Part shown: one piece after another, positions 1-11,068 of the stretch
Layout: every line of letters starts with the position of its first letter
Numbering within the stretch: the first letter of the stretch is position 1
Made by a program: the position numbers and the translations under genes
Notes under the pieces: generated by a model
Databases searched by the model: none
Seen by the model: the letters and a program-made list of their open reading frames with translations, nothing else
What the model was told of the DNA's origin: nothing
DNA from: Dendrophyllia cribrosa
Lineage: Eukaryota > Cnidaria > Anthozoa > Scleractinia > Dendrophylliidae
Direction of reading: 5' to 3'
Length of the DNA: 64,000 bases
Assembly: GCA_024195265.1 (NCBI GenBank)
Contig: JAJLRJ010000011.1
Span: 3,741,866-3,805,865 of the forward strand

Positions 1-1951
1 CATTATTGTTACATCAAGAGCATGAGCAGGCTTCTACACAGCGAGTTCAACGTTGGGCGCCGCATGCATCACTGTGACAGGTGTCTCCAAGCCTTTTCTT
101 CAGAACGGGTTCTCACCGATCATCTCTTCTATTGCAGAGGAGTCAAAGGCAGGCCGACACGAGCTGAAATGCCAAAAGAAGGCGAAAACTTTCTCCACTT
201 CGAGAACTTCCAGAACCAGATGAAGAAGCCTTGGGTCATATATGCTGACTTCGAAAGCATTGTCGAAAAAGTCCACGGTTGCATACCAGACCCCCAACAG
301 AGCAGCACCACTGCAACATCCTTACATAAACCCTGCGGGTTCTGCATGTTAGCTGTTCGCTCTGATGGAGAGACAAAGGGCCCTTACCTATACAGAGGAG
401 AGGGCGCGGTGCCAGTCTTTCTCGACAGCCTTCAACAGCTGGAAGGAGTGATCAGAGACGAGCTGCAACATAAGGCACCACTCTCCATGACAAGAGCAGA
501 CTGGGCAGAATTCAACCGTGCAACAGATTGCCACATCTGTGACAAGTCTCTCACCAAGAAGAACCACAGGGATGTCATTGAGGCCTATGACCCAAACACC
601 GGAGAATACGCGGGCCTTGTTCATCGACACACCAACAAATGTTATCAAAAGACATTCAAAACTTACATCCAGGACGATGATGGCAAATTGGAAGAGCTCC
701 CATTTGTTGGACCAAGAAACAAAAGGCAGGCCACCCCAGACAATTTATTCAAACAGGTCGACTGTCTTTTCTGCGGGAAGTCTCTAATCCAAGACTCTGT
801 TCGAGATGCAGTCAAAGATCATTGCCACATCACAGGCAAATATCGGGGGGCGGCTCACAGTGCTTGCAACATCAACTATTTCCGAACCAGCCCGAAAACG
901 GAAATAATCCCGATAATCTTTCACAACTTGAATGGTTATGATGCACACCACATCATGAGTGGAATTGCGGATGTGCATTCCGATTTGAAATGCATCCCAA
1001 ACAACATGGAGAAATACATCTCTTTCTCCCTCGACAAGCTTAGGTTCATTGACAGCTTGCAGTTCATGCAGTCAAGCCTCAGTGCTCTGGTTGAAGCAAA
1101 CAAGCCAGAGTCCTTCACAATCACGACAAGCCACGAGAAGAACCAAGCCAAACGCAACCTTCTCCTGCAAAAAGGGATTTACCCATACGAATACATGGAC
1201 TCTTGGACTCGATTCGAGGAGATCTCTCTCCCGCCGAAGGATGTCTTCTACAGCGAGCTCAAGAAGGAAGGCATCTCAGATAAAGAATACGCCCACGCGC
1301 AAAAAGTGTGGGAGGTATTTGGATGCAAGACGCTTGGAGATTACCACGACCTCTACCTTGAGACAGATGTGCTTCTTCTGGCCGATGTTTTCGAGAACTT
1401 CAGAAAAACATGTCTGCAACATTACAAGCTTGACCCGGCACATTATTATACAAGCCCTGGCCTCTCCTGGGACGCGCTTCTCAGGTATACGAAAATCAAC
1501 CTGGAGCTGCTCACAGACGTTAACATGCACCTCTTTGTTGAAAGAGGCTTGCGAGGTGGCATATCCATGGAGAGCAGGCGGCACTGTAAGGCCAACAACC
1601 CCTATCTTCGTGACCACAACCCCAACGAAGAGTCAAGTTACATCATGTATCTCGACGCGAACAATCTCTATGGATGGGCCATGAGTCAGCCTCTCCCAGT
1701 TGGCAACTTCGCATGGTGCCCTGTCTTTCCAACACAACACCAGATCAGGAGGTGGAGGCTAAACAGAAAGATTGGTTACATTCTCGAGGTTGATCTTGAG
1801 TACCCCGAGGAGCTGCATGATGAGCACAACGCTTATCCTCTTGCCCCAGAAAGGCAGGTCGTTCCAAAGGCATGGATGTCACCATACCAAATGGCTTTGG
1901 CAGAGGGACAGCCAGAAGACAAGACGCAGAAGCTGCTCCTTACCCTGAACA
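1..1951 (+). pseudogene. polB: Protein-primed DNA polymerase B, N-terminal and central part (copy 1)
   Basis: The frame is open from base 1, so the gene starts before the window. The product would replicate the element's DNA from a protein primer (DNA_pol_B_2 family). Visible are a CxxC...H zinc-finger-like segment near the left edge, an exonuclease I motif with D-x-E (VIYADFESI), exonuclease II (FHNLNGYDAHH), exonuclease III (LETDVLLLADVF) and the polymerase A motif (YLDANNLYGWAM). The frame then runs into the transposon inserted at 1952 and soon stops. The rest of the gene resumes at 7147. Family assignment is secure; the gene is broken here. Confidence 0.9.
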
Positions 1952-2428
1952 CACGCCGGGCCAGCGCGCGTCACAAAGCTGCATTGCAATGTTTTCAAAA
2001 ATGGCGGCGGAATTCGGAATTTTCGAGAGAAGACTGGGGATGAGTAAGGTTTGGTATAAATAAAGGGTCCTCATGCCTTCTGGGAAAGCTGTGATGCTTC
2101 ATTCACAAAAGAATATGGTAGGTTGTTCCATTAGCTTTCAGAAGATACCAAACATGTCATGGTTTTGCTATCGAAGGACGGACTTTCTACGAGTGACTTT
2201 CTTGGTCTAATGGCGTGGACTTGCTCGACATTACAAAGGTAAGTTTTTGGCTCCGAAAGAATTTAACAGTTTTCCAAACAACAGCATGTCAAGGAAATAT
2301 TTTACATCTTTAAGACATAGAGAAGAATCGTATCGTTTTTGTTTGGCTGAATTTTAGCTTATATCTGAATACCCGGGCCAAACGCATAACAGTGTCTTGT
2401 GTATTGCACTAGGTGAACTGTTAGCATT

Positions 2429-3380
2429 ATGCCACACACTAGGAACAGTCGATTCGATGTTAATGCCTTTATGAGGGCCAGAAAGGAAATGAGGCAGAAA
2501 GCAGTGGAACAGTGTAGAAGTTTGAAGGCAGAGATTAGCAAAAACACGAGGAAAATTAATAGACTTAAATCAAAGGTTAGTTAGGATAGTCAGTGAGGAC
2601 ATACATGTAATTATTGAGTTATATTAATTAACTGATCAAACACTGACACATGCTGTTAATAAGCAACAAGATATTCTGTGTTGTGTTTTTCAGTGCATTA
2701 GGTATAAATTAATAGATTACATGACTGTAGTTAGTTATTTAGGTAGCTGGTTATTTTGCTTGTTATATATAATAAGCTTAAGTTAATCAGTTTTTACAGG
2801 TAGTTAACTTAAAGATATTAGCATTAAACAAGCTACTCTGTTAGTTTGAAATTAAAGGAAGTTTATTTTTCTTTTTATGTATTGATAAATACTTCTGATT
2901 TGTACATCATTTCTGGAAAATGCTACATCTACCAATTGCCACTTATAATAATTAATTAATTGCTGTTAGCTTTTGTTTTATTTGTGGAATGAACATTTTT
3001 TAAGTGACTGATTAATTTCATTTTTTGTTACCTAAAGGTCAGTGATTCAGGGGAAGTGTTGAGAGACTTGACAAGTGAAACTCAAAATGTTCAGGTTAGT
3101 ATAATAGTCTTCACTATAAGATTATATTTTTTAGTGCCGTATAGAAAAGGGGGTAATGATGTATTTTTCGTTGCAGTTACAACCAGTTAACACTGATATT
3201 AGTTCACGAACAAGATCCCCAACTATTTTGGTGGATGGGAAATCAAATATGCCACCAAGAACAGGAGCGAAAAGACGGCATGAAACAATGATAACTGCTT
3301 CCACAATCCATGGAGGTTCTGAGAATAACTTAATACCAACAAAGGAAAACAGTTCTGATTTTTGCATATGTTGTAGTTAA
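2429..3380 (+). CDS. Predicted three-exon gene of the inserted transposon
   Basis: Exon 1 (2429-2575) starts with ATG and ends at AAG/GT. Exon 2 (3038-3094) is bounded by AG and CAG/GT. Exon 3 (3177-3380) follows GTTGCAG and runs to TAA. All junctions are phase 0 and give a 135-residue product. The first exon is rich in Arg, Lys and Glu and could form a helix or coiled coil; the last ends in a cysteine-containing tail. I do not recognise the family. The introns (462 and 82 bp) are A/T-rich. The gene could continue into the coding region at 3545 if exon 3 splices again before its stop. The splice model is inferred from sequence only. Confidence 0.45.
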
Positions 3381-3544
3381 TTTTTTATTCCAGTTAATTA
3401 ATTTTTGTTTTTCCTTTGTTTCAAATTCATTAGCATATATTACCATACCCAAAAACAATGGAAAAATAAAAATTACCTGAGATAAAAAATTAACTACAAC
3501 ACATACCTTGGACTGAGACTAAGGGATTGTGTCTCACTCTTCAG

Positions 3545-4234
3545 TAGGTTTGATATTACTGTTGAACAGCTTGCAGAACTGAGCATTAGTGCTCGTGACT
3601 ATTATCGGGTGAATGCATTGTTTCTCCCTACCTCAGTAAATCCTACTGTGTGGACAATAGCAAAGCGCACAAATGACGTCAGTACTCATGTTTGTCTGAC
3701 TTTATAATTTATTCTTGTTCATTCTTGCATTTATGACAATAGAAATTCGTTATTAGGAATCCCCCGAGAGTCACTTTTGGTTTGTTTGTCTGAGTTTTAG
3801 TTCCATAAATAGTAATTGTGCGCTTCGCTATTGGACATATCATTCCTTCCCACACTAAAGAGTTACATGAGAAATATGGACAAGGGCTTGATATTGTAAC
3901 AATGGAAGGGAGGGAGGCAAAACATATTGCTTTGAAAAAACTAAGCGAAAATACATTTTATAAAAGGCGCCGGTATGAGATTTTCAAGCATGAGTTTGTA
4001 ATGTTAGTGTGGCTTCCTGAACAAGGGTTCAACCTTAGTACATACAAGCATACTGCTGTATACATCCCAGACAGGGTGTTTTCTGACCCAAGGTTTTGCT
4101 ACTGCAATTTAGAGAAAGCTAGTCCCACTGATGAAAAATGTACATTCTGTAGTGATCCAATTATGAAATTTATCCAACAGAGTGTTGAGCAGGGAAAAGT
4201 TTTGCCGCAGCTGTTAGGTGACACCAGGACATAG
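3545..4234 (+). pseudogene. Transposon-borne conserved protein of unknown function, split by a MITE
   Basis: An open segment (about 3545-3658) and a second one (3830-4234) belong to one protein interrupted by a 171 bp MITE. The second part includes GHIIPSHTKELHEKYGQGL and a cysteine-rich end with CYC and CTFC. I believe similar proteins are frequent in cnidarian genomes as repeat-encoded uncharacterised proteins, but cannot name a function. A DNA-binding or transposase accessory role is possible because of the cysteine pairs. Its 3' part is duplicated at 5157-5411 within the same transposon. Confidence 0.45.
3659..3829. mobile_element. Small MITE with GCGCAC ends
   Basis: Inverted ends AGCAAAGCGCACAA (3659) and the complement of AGCGAAGCGCACAA (3829) bound 171 bp. 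It interrupts a coding region whose flanks remain in frame if a 2 bp duplication (AT) is assumed. No coding capacity. Confidence 0.5.
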
Positions 4235-6735
4235 TTAAAAAATCAGAAACATTTAATCACATGCAGGACTAGAAGTAGGCTTGTAAAGCAGTAGGCATTA
4301 TGTGGCTCAAATGTGTTGTGGGAAACATATTTTTAGTTTATTTACATGTAGAGTGGTTTTCAATTTAGTGTTGTAAAACCAAAACAAAACCGATCACTTA
4401 GCAATTTGACTACTCAGCCAATCTCAAACCATAGAGAAACCAAAACCAAAGTTATTGATTGCCGAGGGCATCAGGGATGCATCAGGGATTTTTTGTACAA
4501 TGAAAGTTGTTGTTGTTGATTGCTTTCGACACTCAGTTGAAAACTGCTCTAATAAACATACATGTATTTATTCGTGACGACCCATAATGTTCACTTTAAT
4601 AATTTTTTAAAGAAATGGGCCAAAAGTTGTAACAGACAACACATGAAATGCATTGCAATGTGGGAAACATGTATATGTTTACTTAATTATAAACATACAT
4701 TTATTTATTTATAAGGACCCATAAATGTACACTTTCATAAACTTGTCAAAAAATATTGGGTCATAAGTTGTAGCAGATTACACATTAAACAGTAAATTTA
4801 AAACTTGAGCAATGAAGTGTCAGTCTATTAGTTTTACAACAGTCTAATTCAACTTTCAAAAATATATCCATATGCATTTGTAAACTTGTAGTAGCATTTA
4901 ATTGCAACAGATGACCCTTTCCTCAAGTAAGACAAAGTAAATGGCTTTTGGGCACTCATAACCACCCTTGCATTTCCTTTACTGGGACCCTGAAATGTCT
5001 TTGTAAAATGTTCGAGGATTGCTTCTCGGTTGACATCGCAAAGTCGAGATAAATCTCTAACCATTCGATTCTTTTCGGTGTAAATAATGATATCCAGGAA
5101 TCTGCTTTGCGAATGGGTGACACCGTAAGTTGACCTTGCCTTTTTTACCATATGCAGATTTTCAAGCATGAGTTTGTAATGTTAGTGTGGCTTTCTGAAC
5201 AAGGGTTCAACCTTAGTACATACAAGCAACTGCTGTATACATCCCAGACAGGGTGTTTTCTGACCCACGGTTTTGCTACTGCAATTTAGAGAAAGCTAGT
5301 CCCACTGATGAAAAATGTACATTCTGTGGTGATCCAATTATGAAATTTATCCAACAGAGTGTTGAGCAGGGAAAAGTTTTGCTGCAGCTGTTAGGTGACA
5401 CCAGGACATAGTTAAAAAATCAGAAACATTTAATCACATGCAGGACTAGAAGTAGGCTTGTAAAGCAGTAGGCATTATGTGGCTCAAATGTGTTGTGGGA
5501 AACATATTTTTAGTTTATTTAGGGTGGTTTTCAATTTAGTGTTGCAAAAAAAACCAAACTGATCACTTAGCAATTAGACTACTCGGCCAATCTCAAACCA
5601 TAGAGAAACCAAAACCAAAGTTATTGATTGCTGAGGGCATCAGGGATGCATCAGGGATTTTTAGTACAATGAAAGTTGTTGTTGCTATTGATTGCTTTCG
5701 ACACTTAGCTTTAATTAACATAATTGCCTGTAGTTAGCAATAATCCGGCAATGGGCAGCGGCAGCTATTTACATATATCTTATTGACCAAGCGCGAGGGC
5801 CGTACTGGGAGAATATCGGCCCGAGGTCTTGACAGTACGGACCGAGCGCAGCGAGGTCCGTACAGAAAAGACCGAGGGCCGATATTCTCCCAGTACGGTC
5901 CCGAGCAAGCTTGGTTAATAAGAGATTTATTACACGACTCCTGCCGGCGGGAGGATCGCGCGGGATCATTCGGGACAATGCCCGGTCCAATACTTAGAGA
6001 ATATTGGACCGGCAATCGAGCATTCTGATTGGTTAATTTTAGTTATTGGCCCTCTGACTGTCTTAGTCGTGTAATAAAACAACATACTACATACATGAAT
6101 AATTAACTATTAACAAAATGAGGGCCTTGAAGTGGACAATAAACAAACATTTCTTTATTCGTGATGACCCATTATGTTCACTTTCATAATTTTTTAAAGA
6201 AATGGGCCAAAAGTTGTTACAGATAACACATGAAATGCATTGTAATGTGGGAAACATGTATATGTTTACTTAATTATAAACATACATTTATTTATAAGGA
6301 CCCATAAATGTACACTTTCATAAACTTGTCAAAAAATATTGGGTCATAAGTTGTAGCAGATTACACATTAAACAGTAAATTTAAAACTTGAGCAATGAAG
6401 TGTCAGTCTATTAGTTTTACAACAGTCTAATTCAACTTTCAAAAATATATCCATATGCATTTGTAAACTTGTAGTAGCATTAAATTACAACAGATGACCC
6501 TTTCCTAGAGTAGGACAAGGTAAATGGCTTTTGGGCACTCACAACCACCCTTGCATTTCCTTTCCTGGGACCCTGAAATGTCTTTGTAAAATGTTCCAGG
6601 ATTGCTTCTCGGTTGACGTCGCAAAGTCGAGATAAATCTCTAACCACTCGATTCTCTTCGGTGTAAATAATGATATCCAGGAATCTGCTTTGCGAATGGG
6701 TGACACCGCAAGTTGACCTTGCCTCCTTAACCATA
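3977..6735. repeat. Tandem duplication of ~1.18 kb inside the transposon
   Basis: The segment 3977-5156 (3' end of the plus-strand coding region, a spacer, and part of a minus-strand gene) recurs from 5157 to about 6735 in the same order. The second unit is longer because about 400 bp is inserted at 5705-6110. Copies differ by scattered substitutions and small indels. The duplicated minus-strand piece is at 4849-5150. Confidence 0.7.
5705..6110. mobile_element. Fold-back MITE-like insertion
   Basis: This stretch is absent from the sister duplication unit near 4555. It is more G/C-rich than its surroundings and has two internal inverted repeats: a GGGAGAATATCGGCCC-type arm pair (5808-5900) and a shorter CCGGTCCAATA pair (5981-6012). 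No meaningful coding. Confidence 0.55.
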
Positions 6736-7049
6736 TGCATAAGAAAAGCGAATAATTGCACTGGCAAACCCCTTGTAACTTGGACAGTCCAAGGATTACG
6801 GGCTTTATTCCGGGAACTGAGTCGCCTGTGCAACTTTTTCAGCTAGATGGTTATTTCCCCAGCAATGATCGACCCAACTTCAATGAACGAATTTCGCACT
6901 CTTTCAATCGAATTCTGATTATTTCGATGCTTTTCGAATAATTTCATTAGGTTTTCCTCAACTTCATTTTCAAACAGGACAAAGTTATGAACATCATTAC
7001 GCAGAGGGCGTAGGATCTTCGTGGCTTCATTTATCACATTAGCCGCCAT
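6480..7049 (-). pseudogene. Minus-strand transposon gene, unknown function
   Basis: From ATG at 7049 the minus strand encodes a helical, charged N-terminus (MAANVINEAT...), meets an in-frame TAG at 6843-6845, and continues in the same frame to 6480. The stop may lie in an unrecognised intron or be a real nonsense change. A second copy of its 3' part lies at 4849-5150. The product has no motif I can assign. It starts about 95 bp inside the transposon's right end, so transcription would run inward. Confidence 0.4.
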
Positions 7050-7146
7050 TTTTAACTTAAATTTCATATCAATACCGCTGGCTGAACATAGAGCTACAGC
7101 AGGCGCCTAACTGCACCTTTGAGACGCGCGCTGGCCCGGCGTGACA

Positions 7147-8109
7147 ACAAATCCTGGTACGTGTTGCATTACAGAAACCTCCAGCAGTACCTGGATCTTG
7201 GAATGAAGTTGACGAAAATCCACAAAATGCTCAAGTTCGAGCAGAGGGCTTGGATGGAGCCATACATCTCCCTGAACACCGAGCTCAGGAAGAAGGCCAC
7301 TTCCGACTTCGAGAAGAACTTCTTCAAGCTCATGAACAACTCCGTCTTCGGTAAGACAATGGAGAACCTCAGAAATCGAATCAACATGAAGCTTGTCCGA
7401 CCGCACGAGCAAGACAAGATTAGAAAGCTTATCGCAAGCCCACTGTTTTCCAGAGCAACGATCTTTGGACCCAAACTGGCGGGGTTCCAGATGCACAGGG
7501 AGAAAATCCTCTTCAACCGCCCAGTTTACACAGGCATGTGCATCCTTGATCTATCTAAAACACTGATGTATGACTTCTATTACAAACATCTCAAGCTTAA
7601 ATATGGCACGCGCGTAGACCTACTCTACACAGACACAGACTCTCTGCTCCTCGAGATCAAGACGGATGATGTCTATAAAGACATGGAGAACCTTCTAGAT
7701 GAACTCTACGACACAAGTGATTATCCCAAGGACCATCCACTCCACAGTCAGCTTAACAAGAAGGTCATCGGCAAGATGAAGGACGAGTGCGCGGGTACGC
7801 CGATCTCGGAGGCTGTGTGTCTTCGCTCGAAGATGTACTCCATCCTTCTGGATGACGACAAAAACATCAAGAAAAGCAAAGGGCACCACCAAGGTTATCA
7901 CAAAGAAAGAGATCACCCACCAGAGTTACAAGGACGCCCTCTTCGACAGGCGAACCTTCAAGCACGGGATGGACAGGATCCGAAGCAAAGGCCACCAGAT
8001 CTTCGGCGAGCATATAACCAAGACAACACTTTCCCCCTTTGACTCCAAACGCTGGATTAAGGATGATGGTGTCCACACGCTGGCATACGGACACAAAGAC
8101 ATACACTAG
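7147..8109 (+). pseudogene. polB: DNA polymerase B, C-terminal part (copy 1)
   Basis: Continuation of the polymerase after the transposon. Polymerase motif B appears as KLMNNSVFGKTMENL and motif C as YTDTDSLLLEI, both typical of protein-primed family B polymerases. One extra A in the AAAA run at 7872-7875 shifts the frame; the remainder continues in the next frame to a stop at 8107-8109. The C-terminus (FDSKRWIKDDGVHTLAYGH) matches copy 2. The gene is convergent with the integrase, whose stop is 7 bp away. Confidence 0.9.
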
Positions 8110-8115
8110 CCAGCG

Positions 8116-9106
8116 CTAGAGCCCAGCTGGGGGCAACTGAGTGCCCGGTGGCACAACCATCAACTCCTCACGAACAAACCCTCTCTTGGGTCCATCGTAG
8201 AGATAATAAACCACTGGCTCATTCGGCTTGGTGACAACTCTCTCAATGTTATAGACCTTCAAAGACCAGATCGGATCAGTTGCCCGCCTCCCACCGCCCT
8301 CAGGTTCGCCAGGCTGATACAAATATCTCACACTCGCCCGGGGAGGGAGCTTCTTCTCCTTATCCCCCACAGGCCTAGCATATGGTGTCGCAGGCTTGGC
8401 TGATATTGCTTTCTCTTTGATTGCTTGAGCGGGCTTCTTGCCAGTCAGCCGGGTCACTTCATTGTTCAAGGCCGAGACAACATCTGGTAATCTTTTAACC
8501 CAAGCAGTCGACCGGCCAGAGGGCATATTCATTTCAACGGTATATTGGTAACCAAACAACCTTTCAGCCAGAGTGCGATTGAATCTCTCAACTATCGCTT
8601 GGTCTCTGTGGATATCAACCCGCCGGCGACGAATGGTCGTTTTGTTGTTTTCCATGGTCTTTGTTACAGCCCCCCATAAACTCTTTTCCAGGGTCAACTT
8701 GCAAGAGTTGAGGCCACTTCAAAGGCCCGCGTCTATATATCCGTGCAAACGCTTTAGCCACCTCTTGAGACTCTTTCGAAGTTAAGAGCTCTGCTGCTTT
8801 GTAACGGCTAGCCACATCAACAAGGGTTAATGCGTATTTGTAGACCTTTCTCCCATGAGGAAGTTTGTCGTGGGGCAGGAAGAGAAGATCTGCTTGATGC
8901 ACTGTATTGGGTGCTGAGACATCAAACTTGGGTCGGGGGATATGGCGTGGCGCTGGGAGGTAAACTTGCCAAAGGGCTTGTTTGACCAGCCATTTCTTTG
9001 CGGCATCATCAGAGACCTTGGCCGCTGCAGCTAGCTTTTTTACAGCGGCAAGACCTTTCCAATACCCTTTCGGACTGTAATAGATCTTTGAGAGTTTCGC
9101 CTCCAT
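8116..9106 (-). pseudogene. int: Retroviral-type (DDE) integrase, one frameshift (copy 1)
   Basis: The integrase would insert the element's ends into the host genome. Start is ATG 9104-9106 (MEAKLSKIYY), with TATATA a few bases upstream. Catalytic acidic residues are visible as HQADLLFLPHD, VDPGKEFMG and HRDQAIVERFNRTLAERLF, followed by an SH3/chromo-like C-terminal region (SVRYLYQPG...). One extra base in the six-C run at 8670-8675 breaks the frame between the second Asp and the Glu. Length without the shift would equal copy 2 (330 residues). It is the last of a run of minus-strand genes. Confidence 0.9.
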
Positions 9107-9125
9107 AAGGGGTATATATGTTTGT

Positions 9126-9545
9126 TTACAGAAAGCGATAAGCCGCATACCCACCCGCAAGCAGGGTACCTCCAATGAACACAAGTTCACCATTCTGTTG
9201 TTGTGGGTTGGGCTTGTAGAAGTCCGAGAACTGAGGCTCTTTGTAGTCTTTGATTTGTTTATCTGGTTGTGTTTGGTGCATCTGATTATACAAGACCAGG
9301 GCTTGGTCGGTGGTTTGAAAGTTTTTGCTAGCTTGGTGTTTAATCCGATCGTTGGCTGCAATCCAGTCGAGGAGCTTGGTGCGGTCCTTCTGGTATTTGG
9401 TGTAAGCCGCTTGGTATTGTTCCAGGGCTTTATCGTGACGGATTTTCTCATCCATTGCTGCCTTTCCGTTATCACCAAACAGATATTTCGCTAGATAATT
9501 ACCTCCCGTGAAAGCTGCCGCATTAAGAACAGCAATCGAAGCCAT
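9126..9545 (-). CDS. Small two-membrane-segment protein (copy 1)
   Basis: 139 residues, intact. A hydrophobic N-terminal stretch with AAAFTGGNYLAKYL, a charged helical middle with AYTKYQKDRTKLLDW, and a C-terminal hydrophobic end (GELVFIGGTLLAGGYAAYRFL region). It is the orthologue of 50961-51389 in copy 2. Function unknown; the layout suggests a virion or membrane protein. The start codon follows a TATACAC motif, and the gene sits 19 bp before the integrase start. Confidence 0.8.
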   Translation of the reverse strand: MASIAVLNAAAFTGGNYLAKYLFGDNGKAAMDEKIRHDKALEQYQAAYTKYQKDRTKLLDWIAANDRIKHQASKNFQTTDQALVLYNQMHQTQPDKQIKDYKEPQFSDFYKPNPQQQNGELVFIGGTLLAGGYAAYRFL

Positions 9546-9571
9546 TGTGGCCGCGTGTATACATATGGTTT

Positions 9572-9793
9572 TTACATGTTGTCTGGGAGGATTTTCTGGT
9601 CCTCGAGATATTTCTTCAGCGCGATGCTGCCAGCCATGACGGTTGTGAACTTGACTAAGTTCATAAAGCTTGCACTGGGGTCGGCAGTGAAGTTTTCTTT
9701 GATGGTCTCTTTCCCAATCCAACCAATACCAGCGACAAGGTCAGTTATTGTTGCGACTTCGAGGATAGACTTCACAAGCTTGTTGTCAGACAT
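9572..9793 (-). CDS. 73-residue small protein (copy 1)
   Basis: Intact orthologue of 50720-50941. One Gly-rich hydrophobic segment (TDLVAGIGWIGKETI) near residues 17-30 and a conserved C-terminus (GSIALKKYLEDQKILP). Function unknown; probably membrane associated. Start chosen at MSDNKLVKS because copy 2 starts at the same place and a CATATGTATAC motif lies just upstream. Confidence 0.75.
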   Translation of the reverse strand: MSDNKLVKSILEVATITDLVAGIGWIGKETIKENFTADPSASFMNLVKFTTVMAGSIALKKYLEDQKILPDNM

Positions 9794-9877
9794 GGTTTGT
9801 GTGCAGTATACATATGATTTTTTATTTTTCTGACTCAGCTCGGGCTTGTTTTTATTCCATTTTTTTAATTCCTTGTC

Positions 9878-10338
9878 TTACCGGAATTCGAGATGAGGTA
9901 TTGCAGCGGGTGTTGCAGCGGGTGTTGCTGGTGGTGTGTTTGCTGGTGTTGCTGGTGTGTTAGATTTGCGTCCAAGCCTTTGCATTATGGCTTCGCGTTG
10001 GTAATACACACCCGCAACAGAGACAGCCAACCCTCCAACCCCCAGAATATAAAAGATTGAGTTGTTGTTGTTGTCACTTGTTGTGTCACTTGTTGCACCA
10101 CTTGTTGTGTCACTTGTTGTGCCACTTGTTGAGGGTGCAGGCTTTTGTGCATCGGCCTTTTTCTTTGCTTCACGGGCCAGGCGGTTGCGTTCTGCTAGCC
10201 TTTTGCCAGAAGCAACACGGCCTGGGTTCTTTTCTGTTGCAGGCTTTGTTTTCGGGGCCTTAGAGGTAACACGGGCAGGTGTTGGAGTTGGAGTTGGAGT
10301 TTGATTTTCTAAGGGATCGTCTCGAGTGGTGTGGCCAT
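9878..10338 (-). pseudogene. Membrane protein with basic KR-rich box (copy 1), frameshifted near the start
   Basis: ATG at 10336-10338 follows ATATATATAAACCCACT. After about nine codons this frame stops; a neighbouring frame then stays open to 9878 and matches copy 2 (48450-48938). Shared features are a basic motif GRVASGKRLAERNRLAREAKK, a low-complexity Thr/Ser linker made of ACAAGTGAC-type repeats, a membrane segment (IFYILGVGGLAVSVAGVYY) and the end QREAIMQRLGRK. Function unknown; the pattern suggests a virion protein with one membrane span. Confidence 0.65.
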
Positions 10339-10435
10339 AGTGGGTTTATATATATGATTTTTTATTTTTACAAGATGTGATAAGTGTGCTGACAAGTGTG
10401 CTGACAGGTTGCTGTCAGGTTCCAGCCAGGTTCCT

Positions 10436-11050
10436 TCAAGGTTCCTTCAAGGTCACCCCAGGTCCCAGCCCAACTTCATCAAAGCCCTCAAGTGGATAGC
10501 CTTCACTGTCTCTGGTTGGATGTGTGAGTTGGGGCTCAAATTCTATCAAGTCAGGCTCTCGTTCAAACTTGATGTGTTTTGTTGTGATGAGAGCAGCATT
10601 GGCAAGCGCCAGCAATCGTCCGCATCGCATGGCAAGAGCCCCAGCAAAATTCGACAGCTCCTGGTTGATGATGTAGTCGTTCTTGAGTTCTTGCTGCAAC
10701 TCCTTAACATCCTCAATCGGGATCACCAGGCCAACGCCTTTGGACGCTAGCATGATGGCGGAATCAACTAGGAATTCGGTTGTCTTGTTGCCGACGTAGG
10801 CCTCGTACCTTTTGCAGTTCTTCTCAACGTCCTTGTCTCTCAACCGCTTGACATGATCGTGTGTGAGCTGCACTCCGATAGCTTCTTTGGACTTGCCGGT
10901 TGAAACAAGGATTGCCAGCTTCTCACGTTTGGCAGGAATGCCATTGTCACCAACTATCCCTGTGGGAGGTGTGGTATCAGGGGTGGCCTCCAGCATCGGC
11001 ATTATTTCGTTCAAAATGATCTGGTCTTCAGCTGCTTGTGCCATCATCAT
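10436..11050 (-). CDS. 204-residue helical protein (copy 1)
   Basis: Intact. Starts MMMAQAAED right after ATATATATACCC. The conserved core includes STGKSKEAIGVQLTHDHVKR and KRYEAYVGNKTTE, with a C-terminus DSEGYPLEGFDEV shared with copy 2 (47766-48365). No catalytic motif is recognised; an N-terminal GKS is not in a P-loop context. It sits between the membrane protein gene and a small gene next to the ATPase, so a role in assembly or in the virion is an inference. Confidence 0.75.
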   Translation of the reverse strand: MMMAQAAEDQIILNEIMPMLEATPDTTPPTGIVGDNGIPAKREKLAILVSTGKSKEAIGVQLTHDHVKRLRDKDVEKNCKRYEAYVGNKTTEFLVDSAIMLASKGVGLVIPIEDVKELQQELKNDYIINQELSNFAGALAMRCGRLLALANAALITTKHIKFEREPDLIEFEPQLTHPTRDSEGYPLEGFDEVGLGPGVTLKEP

Positions 11051-11068
11051 GGGTATATATATGTGTTT

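Larger units (their letters stand above)
1952..7143. mobile_element. 5.2 kb DNA transposon inserted in polB, unclassified (CACTA-like?)
   Basis: Terminal inverted repeats of about 32 bp start CACGCCGGGCCAGCGCGCG at 1952 and end with the complement at 7143, with two mismatches. The flanking ACA (1949-1951 and 7144-7146) fits a 3 bp target duplication: taking the insert plus one ACA away puts the two polymerase halves back in the same frame. Ends beginning CAC and a 3 bp duplication suggest the CACTA/EnSpm group, but I recognise no transposase, so the class is open. Inside are a spliced plus-strand gene, a second plus-strand coding region, a minus-strand gene and an internal tandem duplication. 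Confidence 0.75.

Noticed and set aside
1049..1684. 211-codon plus-strand frame within polB
   Set aside because: It lies in a second frame over conserved polymerase motifs and has Ser/Arg-rich shadow composition.
3818..3829. Start of the second transposon coding region at 3818
   Set aside because: These bases are the inverted end of a small MITE; the real reading continues from before the MITE.
5783..6028. 81-codon frame at 5783-6028
   Set aside because: It covers a G/C-rich inverted repeat and is open on both strands because of symmetry.
10057..10304. Plus-strand cysteine- or leucine-rich frames opposite the membrane-protein gene
   Set aside because: They are shadows of the ACAAGTGAC-type repeat linker of the minus-strand gene that is conserved in copy 2.
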